Source of the DNA: Capsicum annuum
Lineage: Eukaryota; Streptophyta; Magnoliopsida; Solanales; Solanaceae
Assembly: GCF_002878395.1 (NCBI RefSeq)
Contig: NC_061115.1
Span: 97,772,810-97,836,809, forward strand
Direction of reading: 5' to 3'
Length of the DNA: 64,000 nt
Below, piece after piece: positions 1 through 9,724 of the stretch (position 1 is its first letter; each line of letters begins with the position of its first letter). The notes under the pieces are model-generated. The model did no database searches. It was not told the origin of the DNA and was given only the letters and a program-made list of their open reading frames with translations. The position numbers were made by a program, and so were the translations under genes.

Positions 1-299
1 GGTCAAGTAAAGGAGAAAAAAGGGTATCACTTGTTAGGGATGGATAAAGGTGGTCGTAGGGCTTACTAGATAGAGAAAACCGTCCCCCCAATACAACAAG
101 ATGATCCAGAGTTGTCTTTGAATAAGGATATAGCAATTGAGAAGGAAGAAGTAGTTGTTTCAAAAACTATGGTGCCTATGCAGAATAGTGCAACTTAGGT
201 GCTTATATCTACGAATTGATTTAAAAGGTGTTGCAGTTTCTCAGTAGTTTGGTCGGTACCAATTCTAGTCTAGTTATTCCTAGATTATTGTCTCTAGCT

Positions 300-970
300 T
301 TGCAGCATGGAAGAGGGATCTAACACGAGTGTTTCGAGATAGGTATTGAGATTTATGATGACTGATGATGAATATGGACTATTCTATGAGTTTATAATAA
401 TGAGACCTCATGTATTATAGTGTACTAATTTTGAGTATGCATTCAAGTTCTTGATTGACTATCACAAGTGTCTGTATGAGATGGGTATTGTGGAGAGGTA
501 TAGTTTAGAGTTTGTTCCATTGTAGTTGTAGGTATAGGCCAGGCAATATTATAGGTCCTTTGTTGAGTGTACGGTTTCCTTATCGATACTTACTTAGGCT
601 TAGTTCCAGAATATATTTCTTAAGTAGTATGTACCTTGCATGTATTAAGATCAAAAGAAGGATGAGTTCCTAAAGATTGAGCGGGTGATATGTTTGTGGT
701 GGCCTATGAGGCCAAGTTTCATTATTTGTCCTATTATTAACTATAGTTGATTACTTTAGAGGCTATGAGGATCAAAAACTTTTTAAAAAGTTTGAATTTA
801 GCAATTTATATGACTACCCTATTGGTGGAGGCATCCGACAAGTCTTTTCTGGATATGGTTAAGTTTTCTAAGAAGGCTGAAGTGATTGGAAAGCAAGAAA
901 AGGTAAAATAAAAAGAAAAAAGGACCAAATATCTAGTCATTTTAGTTTTACTTATTTTATAGGTCATGGG
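300..970 (+). pseudogene. gag remnant of G1
   Basis: Frame-hopping translation gives a recognisable Retrotrans_gag-type sequence. It includes FEYAFKFLIDYHKCLYEMGI at about 430-490, VERYSLEFVPL just after, a YYRSFVE segment near 550 and KDEFLKIERV near 655-690. These correspond to the helical core of plant gypsy capsid proteins. Stops interrupt every frame, so no capsid protein could be made. No clear CCHC zinc knuckle survives between here and the protease. The minus-strand frame at 806-991 is a shadow. Confidence 0.6.
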
Positions 971-1359
971 TTGCAAGGTCATTCTTTTCATCCTTTCTGT
1001 TAAGCCATGCCTGCATCCACATAGGACTTATATAGGGTCAGTTATCAACCTTAATAGATAGGCAGCTATACAATGTTATCATCTTTAGTTATACTACCTG
1101 CCTTGGGTATTAGGTGCCATATGTTAAGGGATTTGAGTTATATCAAGTGGTTTTGTCCTAATTTCTTGTCTGCAGGTTAGTTGACTCAATAACCTACTTT
1201 TAGTGTTCTAGTTCCAGTAGTTCATGGTAGCGGTGGATACCAAGACAATTGTGGTGGAGTAAAGGTTGGTCGAGGTGTTTCTCAAGCTTGTAGAAATGGT
1301 GGTTAAGGTGGTGATAGGGCTTGTCTTTTTAACCTTTTTGCCCTATAGAAAAGTTAAAG

Positions 1360-1710
1360 CTTTAAATGTTGGGATCACAAGTACTATTCTTATTTGTGAT
1401 CTTATGACTTCTGTATTATTTGATCGTATGTATTTGTTAATTTTTCCTTGGGTTGGGACTTACAATGTTAATTTATTAATACTCCTATGTACGTGTCTAC
1501 AACAATTGAAATTTTTGTATTTGTTGATCAAGTTTATCGAGCATGTATTGTGATGTTTCTGGGTTAGAACTTTGGAAGACCTAGTGATCTTAGATAATAA
1601 GAAGTTTGATATTATACCAGGGATGAGTTCATTATCTTCTTATTGTGCTATTCTTGATTATTATGCTAAGACTATCATTGTAGCTATGCCTAGGCTGTAA
1701 AAGTTAGAGA
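1360..1710 (+). pseudogene. Aspartic protease remnant of G1
   Basis: The open stretch 1266-1553 contains ILICDLMTSVLFD, which aligns with the segment leading to the catalytic D-(S/P)-G of plant gypsy proteases. The catalytic triad itself is lost: the codons after LFD read RMY rather than PGS. Downstream, about 1600-1710, the tail CAILDYYAKTI matches the usual end of the protease and start of the linker to RT. Several stops separate the pieces. Confidence 0.55.
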
Positions 1711-1779
1711 AGGAAGGTACATGTAAAACCTTCTCCAATGAAAATTGTGCTTGCTATTCTTGTCTAAAATTTAGTTAAG

Positions 1780-2560
1780 ATGGTATGTAGGGCATTCTTA
1801 GTTCATCTTTTGGAAGAATATTTAACAGCCTCTCCTAGAGCTTTATTTTCTATAGTGTATGAATTCATTAAAGTGTTGCCCGATGATATTCCCGGTATGC
1901 CTTTGGACCATGAGTTTAACTTTAGTATAGACGTAGAGCTGGGAACTTACTATAAATATATCCCTGGTTATAGAATGGCACAAATAGAGTTGAGGGAATT
2001 AGAATCCCAATTGTAAGAGTTATTGGAAAAAGGTTTAATTTGCCCTAGTATTTCCCCTTGGGGTGCTCCGGCTCTATTTATGAAAAAGATTGTTAGTATA
2101 CGGATATGAATAGACTAAAAAAAGTTGAATAAGTTTCTATTTGCAACAAGTATCCTTTGCCCAGGATAAATGATCTATCAACCAGTTGCAGAGAACCGTT
2201 GTGTTATCCTAATTGATAAGGTTAGATTACCACCAACTTAAATTTGGGTAGAGGACATCCCACATACTACCTTCCAAACTTTTTATGGATATTATGACTT
2301 TTTATTATGTCTTTTTGTTTGACAAATGCCCCAACTGCTTTCATAATAGGGGTTTTAAGGTGTTTTTCGATTCATCACTCATTGGTTACATTGATGATAT
2401 TTTGGTTTATCCAAATAGGAAGAAGGAGCACAAAGCTCACTTACGTACAGTGTTGAGGTTGCTTAAGGAGAAGAAACTTTATGCTATGTATTAAAAGTGT
2501 TATTTGTTGTTGTCTTTGGTGTCTCTTTTAAGGCATATGGTTTCTAGGTAAAGGTTATGG
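1780..2560 (+). pseudogene. Reverse transcriptase remnant of G1
   Basis: The frame 1780-2016 carries the pol linker (VLPDDIPGMPLDHEFNFSID) and the start of RT ending in ELRELESQL. After a stop comes the fingers segment SPWGAPALF. The frame 2285-2494 carries the catalytic motif YIDDILVY at 2387-2410, with both aspartates intact, followed by KEHKAHLRTVLRLLKEKKLY. Stops and frame changes between the blocks make it non-functional. Confidence 0.8.
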
Positions 2561-2756
2561 TAGACCAACAAAAGCCTGAAGCTTTTAAAAACTTGGATAG
2601 ACCGATAAATGTTATATAGGTTTATAGTTTATGGGGTTGGCTAGTCACTATCATCAAATTTAAAGAGGACTCACTTCTACTAATTCATACATAACTCACT
2701 TGACTCAAAATTATCTATATTTTATATGAGCTGAGCATCCAAAAGCTCAAGACTTT

Positions 2757-3274
2757 ACTAACTCCAACTCCTATTCCTGCCTTTCATGTTGAAGCTGAGG
2801 ATTTCATTGCGTAATGCGATGCTTCTCAGACTAATTTAGGTTTTTTTTTAATGCTGAATCAAAATGTGATGGCTTACGCTGCAAGGCAATTGATTTCTTC
2901 AGAGAAGAACTACCCCACTCATAATATGGTGTTTGTAGCAGTGGTATTTGTGTTGATAATTAGTAAATATTACCTCTATAGGGTGAAGTGAGAAGTATTC
3001 ATAGGCCACAATAGTTCACAATATGTGTTTACCTGAAAACCCTAAATTTGAGGAAAAAAAAGTGAATGGATTTGATCAATGATTATGGATCTCAGTATTA
3101 TGTCACTCGAGTAAGGCCAATGTGGTGGCAGATGCATTGAGCCAAAGGCCATAAGGAATGGGAAGTTTGGAAAAGTTAGAAGTGCTGAGATGCCTATTGG
3201 CTAGAGAGGTATATACTCTAACTAATGGTTTCATGATATTGTTGGTGACTAGCAAGGGAAGGGTGTTAGCGCAT
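2757..3274 (+). pseudogene. RNase H remnant of G1
   Basis: Starts with TPTPIPAFHVEAEDFIA. It then shows CDASQTNLG (first catalytic Asp region), AYAARQLISSEKNYPTHN and, near 3115-3145, a decayed form of the VADALSRR motif that closes plant gypsy RNase H. The RH-integrase linker (LAREVYTLTNGF) is readable to about 3270. Then, without any HHCC or DDE integrase block, the sequence becomes the LTR at 3275. Integrase has been lost or cut away at this joint. Confidence 0.75.
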
Positions 3275-3854
3275 TGTAATAACACTCTACGTCATTTTCC
3301 ATATTCCACACATTTTAATAATTAGATCTTTCCTATAGCTTCCACATGTCATTTGTGACTTGCTGGAGCTGACAATTCAGTTATCTAGCAGTTCGTTTGG
3401 TTTTTAGAGACAATTCTCTCTTTTGAAGTCTTTGTTGGTAAGAATTGGCTACCAGGAAAAAATATCTATTTAACGACCTCATATGTAAACTTTGACAGTT
3501 CCATTAGCTCAAAGAATTCAATTTTAAGCTTTAGGGACCTTTGGTTTGGGTTCCAAGACTTCTGGAGTCATTTCAGTCTATTGGACAGAAATTGATTAAA
3601 ATAGCCAATGGGAGTGAGAGCCATATTTCATTGAAACAATCCCAAAAGGAAATTTTGACTATGAAATTAAGTATGGAATGTCAAATTAGATAGGGTAGAA
3701 TAGTTCATATGAGTTCACAGTATTACGAATGAAGCCCAAGGGGTCAATGGAAACTTTGAAAAATTCCAAGTTTCAGTTGGTGGACTCAGCTAGAGTATCC
3801 GCTAAAGCGGCTCCTTGGTCACTTTAACGGAGGCTGCTTTAGTAGCTAACAGGT
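3275..3854 (+). repeat. LTR of the G1/G3 gypsy family, first part (split by G2)
   Basis: Begins TGTAATAACACTC. Its first ~450 bp align with the reverse complement of 43796 downward (a minus-strand copy beginning TGTAATCACCC), which fixes the LTR start. At 3854 it is interrupted by element G2 and resumes at 22046. The two halves make one LTR of about 2.63 kb. A CG-containing palindromic word (CCGCTAAAGCGG, 3799-3810) lies near the break. Confidence 0.75.
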
Positions 3855-6369
3855 TGTAAGACCCTACAAAATCTTAAGCTTGATTCAGTCCTGTAAAAGC
3901 TAGTAAGGGGTCCCAAACTTAGAAAAATTCAGCTAAGTGTTCATACTTAGAGTTATTTTAGCCTTCATAAGTTGGCGATCCTTTTTCATGACCCATATGA
4001 CCTTTAAATATTGATTTTTAGGTTAATTCAGGATTAGGAATATCAGTAGGTGTTCTTGGACAAGTTTTGGATTTTTTGGACTTTGTTTGCAACATATTTG
4101 AAAGCTCAAATCAGTGGATTGACACGATCTTGATGCGCCATATCGTCCATCGCATCGATGAGTATTTTTCCCAAGATCCCAGGGCAAATTCCTGAGAACC
4201 AACGTGGACTTAATATGGCGCGTTGGCTATCGCGTCGATGCCAATGATGAGGGACGTCGGCTTGTGCGTCGCTAAATCAATTTTTATTTATTAAAAAGCT
4301 GCATCCTCAGGGGTAATTAGTGTCAGCCCCCAAAACATGAAATTAAGCCCCTTTAGAGGCAAAATCCATTCATCTTTCTCGAAATTTCTCAAGAAGTACA
4401 CCCTAGGATCTCTAATTCAAGATTCAGACTTCAATAACACTCCGTCGTTCTTCGCAAATTTGAAAACCAAGGTATGTGAAGTGTTCATCAAAGGGTTTCC
4501 TTTCACCCTTGGAGTTTAAGAAACTCTTTCTAAATACAAGTTAATTGATTTCATGGATTTCATGTTGGATCTTGAATGTATTAGTGATTATGATGTTAAT
4601 GGTGATCTAATTCCATGATTTGTCCCAAGTTTCATGCAAACTAGTTTAATTGTGAATTGAATTTTATGAACTACATGTCAAACTCTTGAATTCCATGTTG
4701 AATGTAGAATCCACGATATTACTACATGCTTATTGATATGTGAAATACTCATGCTCCCCAAGTGTTTGTCAAAATGCTTATGTGATTAGACTAGTCCAAG
4801 CATAACATGTTATTGTGTGATTTCAATCATGCACAAGCTCATGTATAACAAGTGTTTGACCATAGATGTCTAAGTGAATGTATTATTAGCAAGCTATTAC
4901 CATTATGCTACTAAAGTCATGCAGTGATTTACTTTTGATGCTGTTGAGTCCTGGGGGTATTTAATTACCGGCAATTTAGCTGTTTACATAGAGCCTGTGT
5001 CAGTTATAGAATAATCTCAGTCATGTCATGATCAATAGTACTCTCAGTTAGTTACAGAACTCAGGAAAAACTTAGTAGACTTAGTATCAGTCCAGTCCAG
5101 TTCAGTATTCAGTTCAGACCTTAGTAAATTCAGTAAGTTAATAGAATTTAGTAGTATTCCGTCAGTCGACGGAACTCAGTGAACTTAGTTCAGTTCAGTT
5201 AGACAGTATAATTAGTAACAGTTCAGTCAAGCCTAGTGTGAACTAGGAATCAGTTCAGTGCCTATTCAGTTGGGAGTAGGATTCAACATCCAGCTAACCC
5301 AGGGATGTGGGCATTCCTTCCAGCAGAGGGTTTGACCCTTAGTAGCAATCCCTGCGTTACAGAACTACGTAGCCAGCGCAGGGTGAGATATTTTCCTACC
5401 AGACTAGGGTTGATACATCTCATATGAGTTTTCCTGCCAGCGAGAGTTAATGAAAAAGCTTCCTGCTAGAGAGGGTTAACTCACAGTTGTCTTTAACTAT
5501 GGCACGATACTGACACCCTTCCAACTGGAGTTATAGGTTGGACCCCAATCTATTCATAAAGGGGCATGTCGGTTAGATGATTACCTCCCATAGTCTCACT
5601 TTCAGTCTTTAGAATAGAACTTAGTTCAGTTCTATAAAAATTAGGACTGTCAGACGCAATTGTTCAGTTCAGTACGGAACTCAGAATAGTTCTATAAAAT
5701 CAGGCCTATCAGACACAGTCACCCAGTTAATAGTAATAAAGTAATAGTAAACTCAGATATTAGTAAATCAGTAATTCAGAACTCAGTATCCAGTGTTATC
5801 ATGACCTCAGTTATAGTTTATGTATTCATGCATATACTCTCATTCAGTTATACTCATGTTATTTCAGTCAGTATTGTTGATGCATATGAACCCATGCATC
5901 TCAGCCTACCTCACTTAGCATATCAGTATATTCAAAGTACTGATGCATACCTTTCTTTTGTGCTATGATTTCTTATATCATAGGTTCAAACGCATGTGAT
6001 CCCCATCATATTTAGCAGCCTGATCCATCAACAACAGACTAGTGGTGAGTCATCATTGTTTAAGGATAGATTATTATTACAGTATCTCAATACTTAGTTT
6101 ATTTCAGTAGTCGGAGTTAGTTGGGGACTTGTCCTATCAACTCCTTGTTCAGAAAGTAGAGGCTGTTCAGACTAGAGTATTTTTAGACAGATGTTCAGTT
6201 TCAGTATTTATTTCAGATTTGAACCTTATGGAAAGTTTTCGCCTAATTTCTGCATAATTATAGTATCACTATTCAGTTGTTGTAGAAGGTACCAGTCATG
6301 GGTTAGCTTGTGGTCCTTCAAGATTATGAGCACCGTGTGGCATTCGGGGTACAGACTCGGGGCGTTACA
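3855..6369 (+). repeat. G2 5' LTR
   Basis: Starts TGTAAGACCC and ends GGCGTTACA directly before the PBS. It is collinear with 19529-22045 throughout. It contains a CG-rich block (4120-4273), a long tract rich in CAGT/CTCAGT words (about 5030-5260 and 5620-5800) and four imperfect copies of a TTCCTNCCAG...GGGTTNA unit (about 5312-5490). The open frames at 4337-4519 and 6191-6454 lie wholly or mainly in the LTR and show no domain. Confidence 0.92.
4120..4273 (+). promoter_or_regulatory. CG-rich block of the G2 5' LTR
   Basis: Within AT-rich surroundings this ~150-bp stretch is dense in CpG words: GCGCCATATCG, ATCGCATCGAT, ATGGCGCG, TATCGCGTCGAT, GACGTCG and GCGTCGC. It is followed within about 25 bp by an A/T box (TTATTAAAAAG). 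The 3' LTR has the same block at 19791-19933. A promoter-proximal role is inferred from position only. Confidence 0.45.
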
Positions 6370-6373
6370 AACT

Positions 6374-6386
6374 TGTTATGAAAGCC
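6374..6386 (+). other. Primer binding site of G2 (initiator-Met tRNA type)
   Basis: TGTTATGAAAGCC follows the LTR end by four bases. It matches the usual TGGTATCAGAGCC site complementary to the 3' end of initiator-Met tRNA at most positions, with typical decay changes. Confidence 0.8.
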
Positions 6387-6593
6387 TAAGGTTTAACAAA
6401 GTCCTAGGAAGTCTTAAAGCCGCGTATAATAGATTCTTATGCATGAGTGTGTAGCGTACCACACTTATGGACTGGAGGCTATTAGATGTTTTAGTAAAAG
6501 TTTCCCTTCTTTCAGTATTCATGTCATGTGAGTGAGCATGAGCTCAAGTTAAACTCTTAGTCTAATCCATTCTCTCCTTATCATTTACAGGAC

Positions 6594-7660
6594 ATGCCTC
6601 CCAAAAAGACTAATGAAAGAAGAACTGGAAATCAGTCAGAACCTCAGCCTGTTCAGGCAGGTCCCCTGGACGAACATGTCTCCCACGCTGAATTCTGAGC
6701 AGCTTTCACCACCCTAGCTTATTTTGTAGCAGCCCAGAATGAACGTCCAGCTGTCGTTCCAGCCAAAGCAGTGGCCAATACTGCTGCAGCCAGGATTTGG
6801 GACTTCACCCGAATGAACCCTCCATCTTTTACTGGGTCTAAGTCAGATGAGGACCCTCAGGAATTTCTTGATCAGGTGCAGAAAGTTATAGATATTATGA
6901 GGGTGATAGGTAGTGAGAGTGCAGAGTTAAATGTATATCATTTGCAAGATGTGGCTCACTCATGGTTCAAATAGTGGAAAGCAGAGAGGACTGTAAATAT
7001 AAGGCCCATAGAATGAGAGGAGTTTGCTATTGCTTTTCTGGATAGGCTTTTTCCACTAGAGTTGAGGGAGATGAGGGTTTTGGAGTTTATAAATCTAAGA
7101 CAGGGCAACATGATGGTACAAGAGTATTATTTTAAGTTTACTCAATTAGCCAGATACGCTCCTCATGTTTTAGCAGATAGCAGAGCAAAGATGAGTAAGT
7201 TTGTGTCAGGGGTGTCTAGCAGTGTGGTCAAGGAGTATAGGACCGCAATGCTGATTAAGGAGATGGACATATCCAGGTTCATGGTCCATGTTCAGTAGAA
7301 AGAGGAGGCTAAGAATAGGGAGAAGGAGAGGGAGAACAAAAGAGTGTGAATAGGTAGTTTCAACTTCACTCAGCCTAAGTCAAAGGGTGGTAATCGTTCT
7401 TAGTTCTACCCAAAATCCTCAGATCCATCTCCGTCCTCAACCAGTGCTCCCGTGCTTAAATTCAAAAGCGGCAATAGAGACAGGGCATTAGGACCTAAAC
7501 CCCAGGGTAGTGTTAGCAGTGCCTGAATAAATCCACTCTGCCAGCAGTATGGTGAAAACTATTAGGGTGTCTGCAGAACTGGCAGTGACATATGTTTCGG
7601 ATGTGGCTAGCCAGGTAACAGAGTCAGACCGTATCCTCAAGTTGGTTCGCAGAGTCAACA
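6594..7660 (+). pseudogene. gag of G2
   Basis: The start is taken at the ATG at 6594 (MPPKKTNERR), about 220 bp after the PBS. Open blocks 6771-6974 and 7062-7298 show the capsid core: WDFTRMNPPSFTGSKSDEDP, EFLDQVQKV, then FLDRLFPLELREMRVLEFIN, MMVQEYYFKFTQLARYAPH and KFVSGVS. The basic linker then leads to a CCHC knuckle at about 7533-7650 (CQQYGENY...CFGCG.PGNRVR) in which some positions are altered. In-frame stops at about 6696, 6973, 7011 and 7298 destroy the frame. Family role: capsid and nucleocapsid of the retrotransposon particle. Confidence 0.85.
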
Positions 7661-7769
7661 TAACCTTTCCTCAGCTCAGTACGATCGTCCGAATCAGTAG
7701 GGTTCCGTTTCCAGTGCTACCATTGGGCAACACCCAAATAGACTCTATGCACTTGTGTCCTGACAGGAT

Positions 7770-8342
7770 TAGGAAAGTTCTCCTGATGTGGTCACTGGTA
7801 CGTTACAAGTTTATCATTTGCATATTTATACTTTACTAGATCCAGGAGCTTCTTTGTCTTTTGTAACTCCCTATATAGCTGTTGACTTCGTAGTCAGTTC
7901 TGAAATTCTAGCAGAGCCTTTCCCAGTTTCTACCTTAGTGGGTAAATCTATCATAGCCCGGTGGGTATACAGGAACTATCCAGTTATGGTATCTCAGAAA
8001 GTTACTTCAACAGACTTAGTCGAATTAGAGATGGCCAATTTTAATGTCATTCTCTACATGGATTGGCTTCATTCCTACTATGCCTCAGTCGACTGCAGAA
8101 ATAAAATTGTCCTGTATCAGTTTTCGAATGAGCCCGTCCTAGAGTGGAGGGGTAGTACTTCAGCACTTAGGGGTCAGCTTGTTTCCTACCTTAGGGAAAG
8201 GAAAATGATATCTAAGGGATGTATCTACCATCTCGTTCGAGTCCAGGACTCTAGATCAGAAACCCCTACTCTTGAGTTAGTATCAGTAGTATGTGAATTC
8301 CCGGATGTGTTTCCCGAAGATCTTCTCGGAGTCCCTCCCGAA
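7770..8342 (+). pseudogene. Aspartic protease and pol linker of G2, cut by CACTA
   Basis: The open frame 7788-8381 reads [20 protein letters not shown]. This is the catalytic D-P-G-A-S loop of plant gypsy proteases, followed by [20 protein letters not shown] and the linker [19 protein letters not shown]. The genuine frame ends at 8342, where the CACTA element begins (first base 8343). The last 39 bases of the open frame are transposon sequence, not protease. The frame through this block has no internal stop, in contrast to gag upstream. The RT half resumes at 16330. Confidence 0.9.
8340..8342. other. Target-site duplication GAA, left copy
   Basis: GAA immediately precedes CACTACCA at 8343. 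The same GAA follows TAGTG at 16330-16332. Three-base duplications are the hallmark of CACTA (En/Spm) insertion. Confidence 0.92.
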
Positions 8343-8365
8343 CACTACCATAAATTTGATATTTT
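8343..8365 (+). repeat. CACTA terminal inverted repeat, left
   Basis: Matches the reverse complement of 16307-16329 at 20 of 23 positions, starting with the shared CACTACCA. Confidence 0.9.
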
Positions 8366-8375
8366 CCCACAGCAA

Positions 8376-8950
8376 ATATAGTCAGAATGTAGTCGAAAAA
8401 TATGGTATTTTCAACCACATTCCGACTATTTAGTGGTAGTTGAAAAAAACCTTGTCGAAAAAATATTTTCGACCACATCTGTCAAAATTTTTCAACTACT
8501 ACAATAGGAAATTTTAAGTTAAGAATTAAAAATAATTACTTAATAAATAAAATTTTTTCGATCACAGTAGTCGAAATATTTATTAAAAATTATTTAATAA
8601 AAAAAATTCCGACTACGTTAGTCGAAATATTAATTAATAATTATTCAATAAATTCAAAACGTTCTGAGTACAGTGGTCGGAAGATTAATAAATAATTATT
8701 TAATATATACATTATTTCCGACTACTGTTGTCGAAAATAATTTATATATTAAATAATTATTTAATAATCAGTAGTCGGAAATAATGTATATATTAAATAA
8801 TTATTTATTAATATTCTAACTAATGTAGTCGGAAGATTAATAAATAATTATTTAATATATAAATTATTTGCGATCACTATTGTCAGAAATATGATAAAAA
8901 ATTATTTAATAAATAAATTATTCCCAATCATTGTAGTCGAAATACCCTCT
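8376..8950. repeat. Left subterminal repeat array of the CACTA element
   Basis: About ten copies, in both orientations, of a CGACTACNGTNGTCGAAA-like unit at intervals of about 30-70 bp, separated by AATAATTATTTAATA-type spacers. Such arrays are where the CACTA DNA-binding transposase protein is known to bind. A perfect 44-bp inverted repeat lies inside (8684-8727 with 8769-8812). The minus-strand open frame 8266-8478 crosses the element boundary and is not a gene. Confidence 0.8.
8684..8812. repeat. Perfect 44-bp inverted repeat with 41-bp spacer
   Basis: Arm 8684-8727 is the exact reverse complement of 8769-8812. Each arm contains one subterminal unit (CCGACTACTG or CAGTAGTCGG) plus its AT spacer, so one repeat unit has been duplicated in inverted orientation. 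Confidence 0.9.
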
Positions 8951-9156
8951 CCTGTTCAACTAGAATATAAAAATTACAAATAAAACCAAAACTTAAAAAT
9001 TCAACCACTTTGAGACATCCAAAACAAATAGCGGAATCAAATAGTTTAAGCATTTCAAGACAAGTGTAAACGTCACAATTCAAAACAAACACCAATTGTA
9101 ATTATTTAAGTCTAAATGTCACAATGATAAACAAAAACCAACCACTACAATATAAT

Positions 9157-9522
9157 CTAAGCATCTGATTCACTATCTTCCCTATCCTCAAATGCTTGCT
9201 GCATATGCTTCTTGAATAACACCTCAAACTTGGCAAATTTGGCATCACTAACTGCACAGTGTTGCGTCAACTCTTCAATTTTTGTTCTCATCGCTTCCAT
9301 TTCTTCCGTATTTTGTGAAATAGAAGCAGAGTCCGGCAACATTAGGGAAGAACTACTCGAGGATGGGTTAACTCCAAGCCCGTAGGTTTTATCCTTCTTT
9401 AGACCACCTACCACAGTTGTCCATATTCTAGTCATATCAGCAGGCGGTGGTTGGACCATGGTACCATCCTCTGAAGTAGGTTGAGTTTGACGCCAATCTT
9501 CAATGCTTTTTTGAAATCCTTC
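9157..9522 (-). CDS. Transposase_24-like protein, last exon
   Basis: Terminal exon of the CACTA gene, 121 codons plus stop. The 3' splice site is inferred from a pyrimidine-rich TTTTTCTTTCAG just upstream (intron side at 9523-9525). It encodes KSIEDWRQTQ, then MTRIWTTVVGGLKKDKTYGLG, then a Ser-rich run, then a heptad-like acidic coiled-coil tail (EEMEAMRTKIEELTQHCAVS) ending EDSESDA. The W-x-x-V-x-G-G-x-K-K-x-K-x-Y-G-L-G signature followed by a coiled coil is typical of plant Ptta/En/Spm (PF03004) proteins. The frame is clean and joins exon 9605-9724 in phase. Confidence 0.75.
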   Translation of the reverse strand, partial: EGFQKSIEDWRQTQPTSEDGTMVQPPPADMTRIWTTVVGGLKKDKTYGLGVNPSSSSSSLMLPDSASISQNTEEMEAMRTKIEELTQHCAVSDAKFAKFEVLFKKHMQQAFEDREDSESDA

Positions 9523-9604
9523 CTGAAAGAAAAATAATTGTCATTATGTAAACAAGCTAAGTTGAATAATAAGAAAATAATATATATAAATTTTATTATC
9601 TTAC

Positions 9605-9724
9605 ATATGCATCCTTAGCACGCAGTTCAACCCATTCTTTTCTTGTATCGTCCGGCTTTTTCTTCTTATGTGTCTCTTCACAGGACTTAGGAAGAGGTAC
9701 ATCTACTCCCCCATTTAAGAATTT
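9605..9724 (-). CDS. Transposase_24-like protein, penultimate exon
   Basis: A 120-bp (40-codon) exon framed by TTTTGCAG at its upstream side and GTAAGA at its downstream side. It encodes KFLNGGVDVPLPKSCEETHK and a basic stretch, then RKEWVELRAKDAY. The 82-bp intron 9523-9604 has canonical GT...AG ends and joins the last exon in phase. The open, correctly spliced 3' end contrasts with stops in the middle exon near 11850. Confidence 0.65.

Larger units (their letters stand above)
1..3274 (+). mobile_element. Degenerate Ty3/gypsy internal region (G1), truncated at the left window edge
   Basis: Remnant of a gypsy LTR retrotransposon read on the plus strand. Pieces occur in normal gypsy order: gag (about 300-970), aspartic protease (about 1360-1710), reverse transcriptase (about 1780-2560) and RNase H (about 2757-3270). 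All are broken by frequent stops and frame changes. No integrase follows. The RNase H tail runs directly into the LTR that starts at 3275, so about 1.2 kb or more that a complete relative would carry is missing. The 5' LTR lies outside the window. The order of domains, with integrase expected after RNase H, marks it as Ty3/gypsy rather than Ty1/copia. Confidence 0.85.

Noticed and set aside
8376..8950. Regularly spaced palindromic repeats that superficially recall a CRISPR array
   Set aside because: Units vary, alternate in orientation, have AT-rich non-unique spacers and sit next to CACTA ends in a plant-type genome. They are subterminal transposase-binding repeats.
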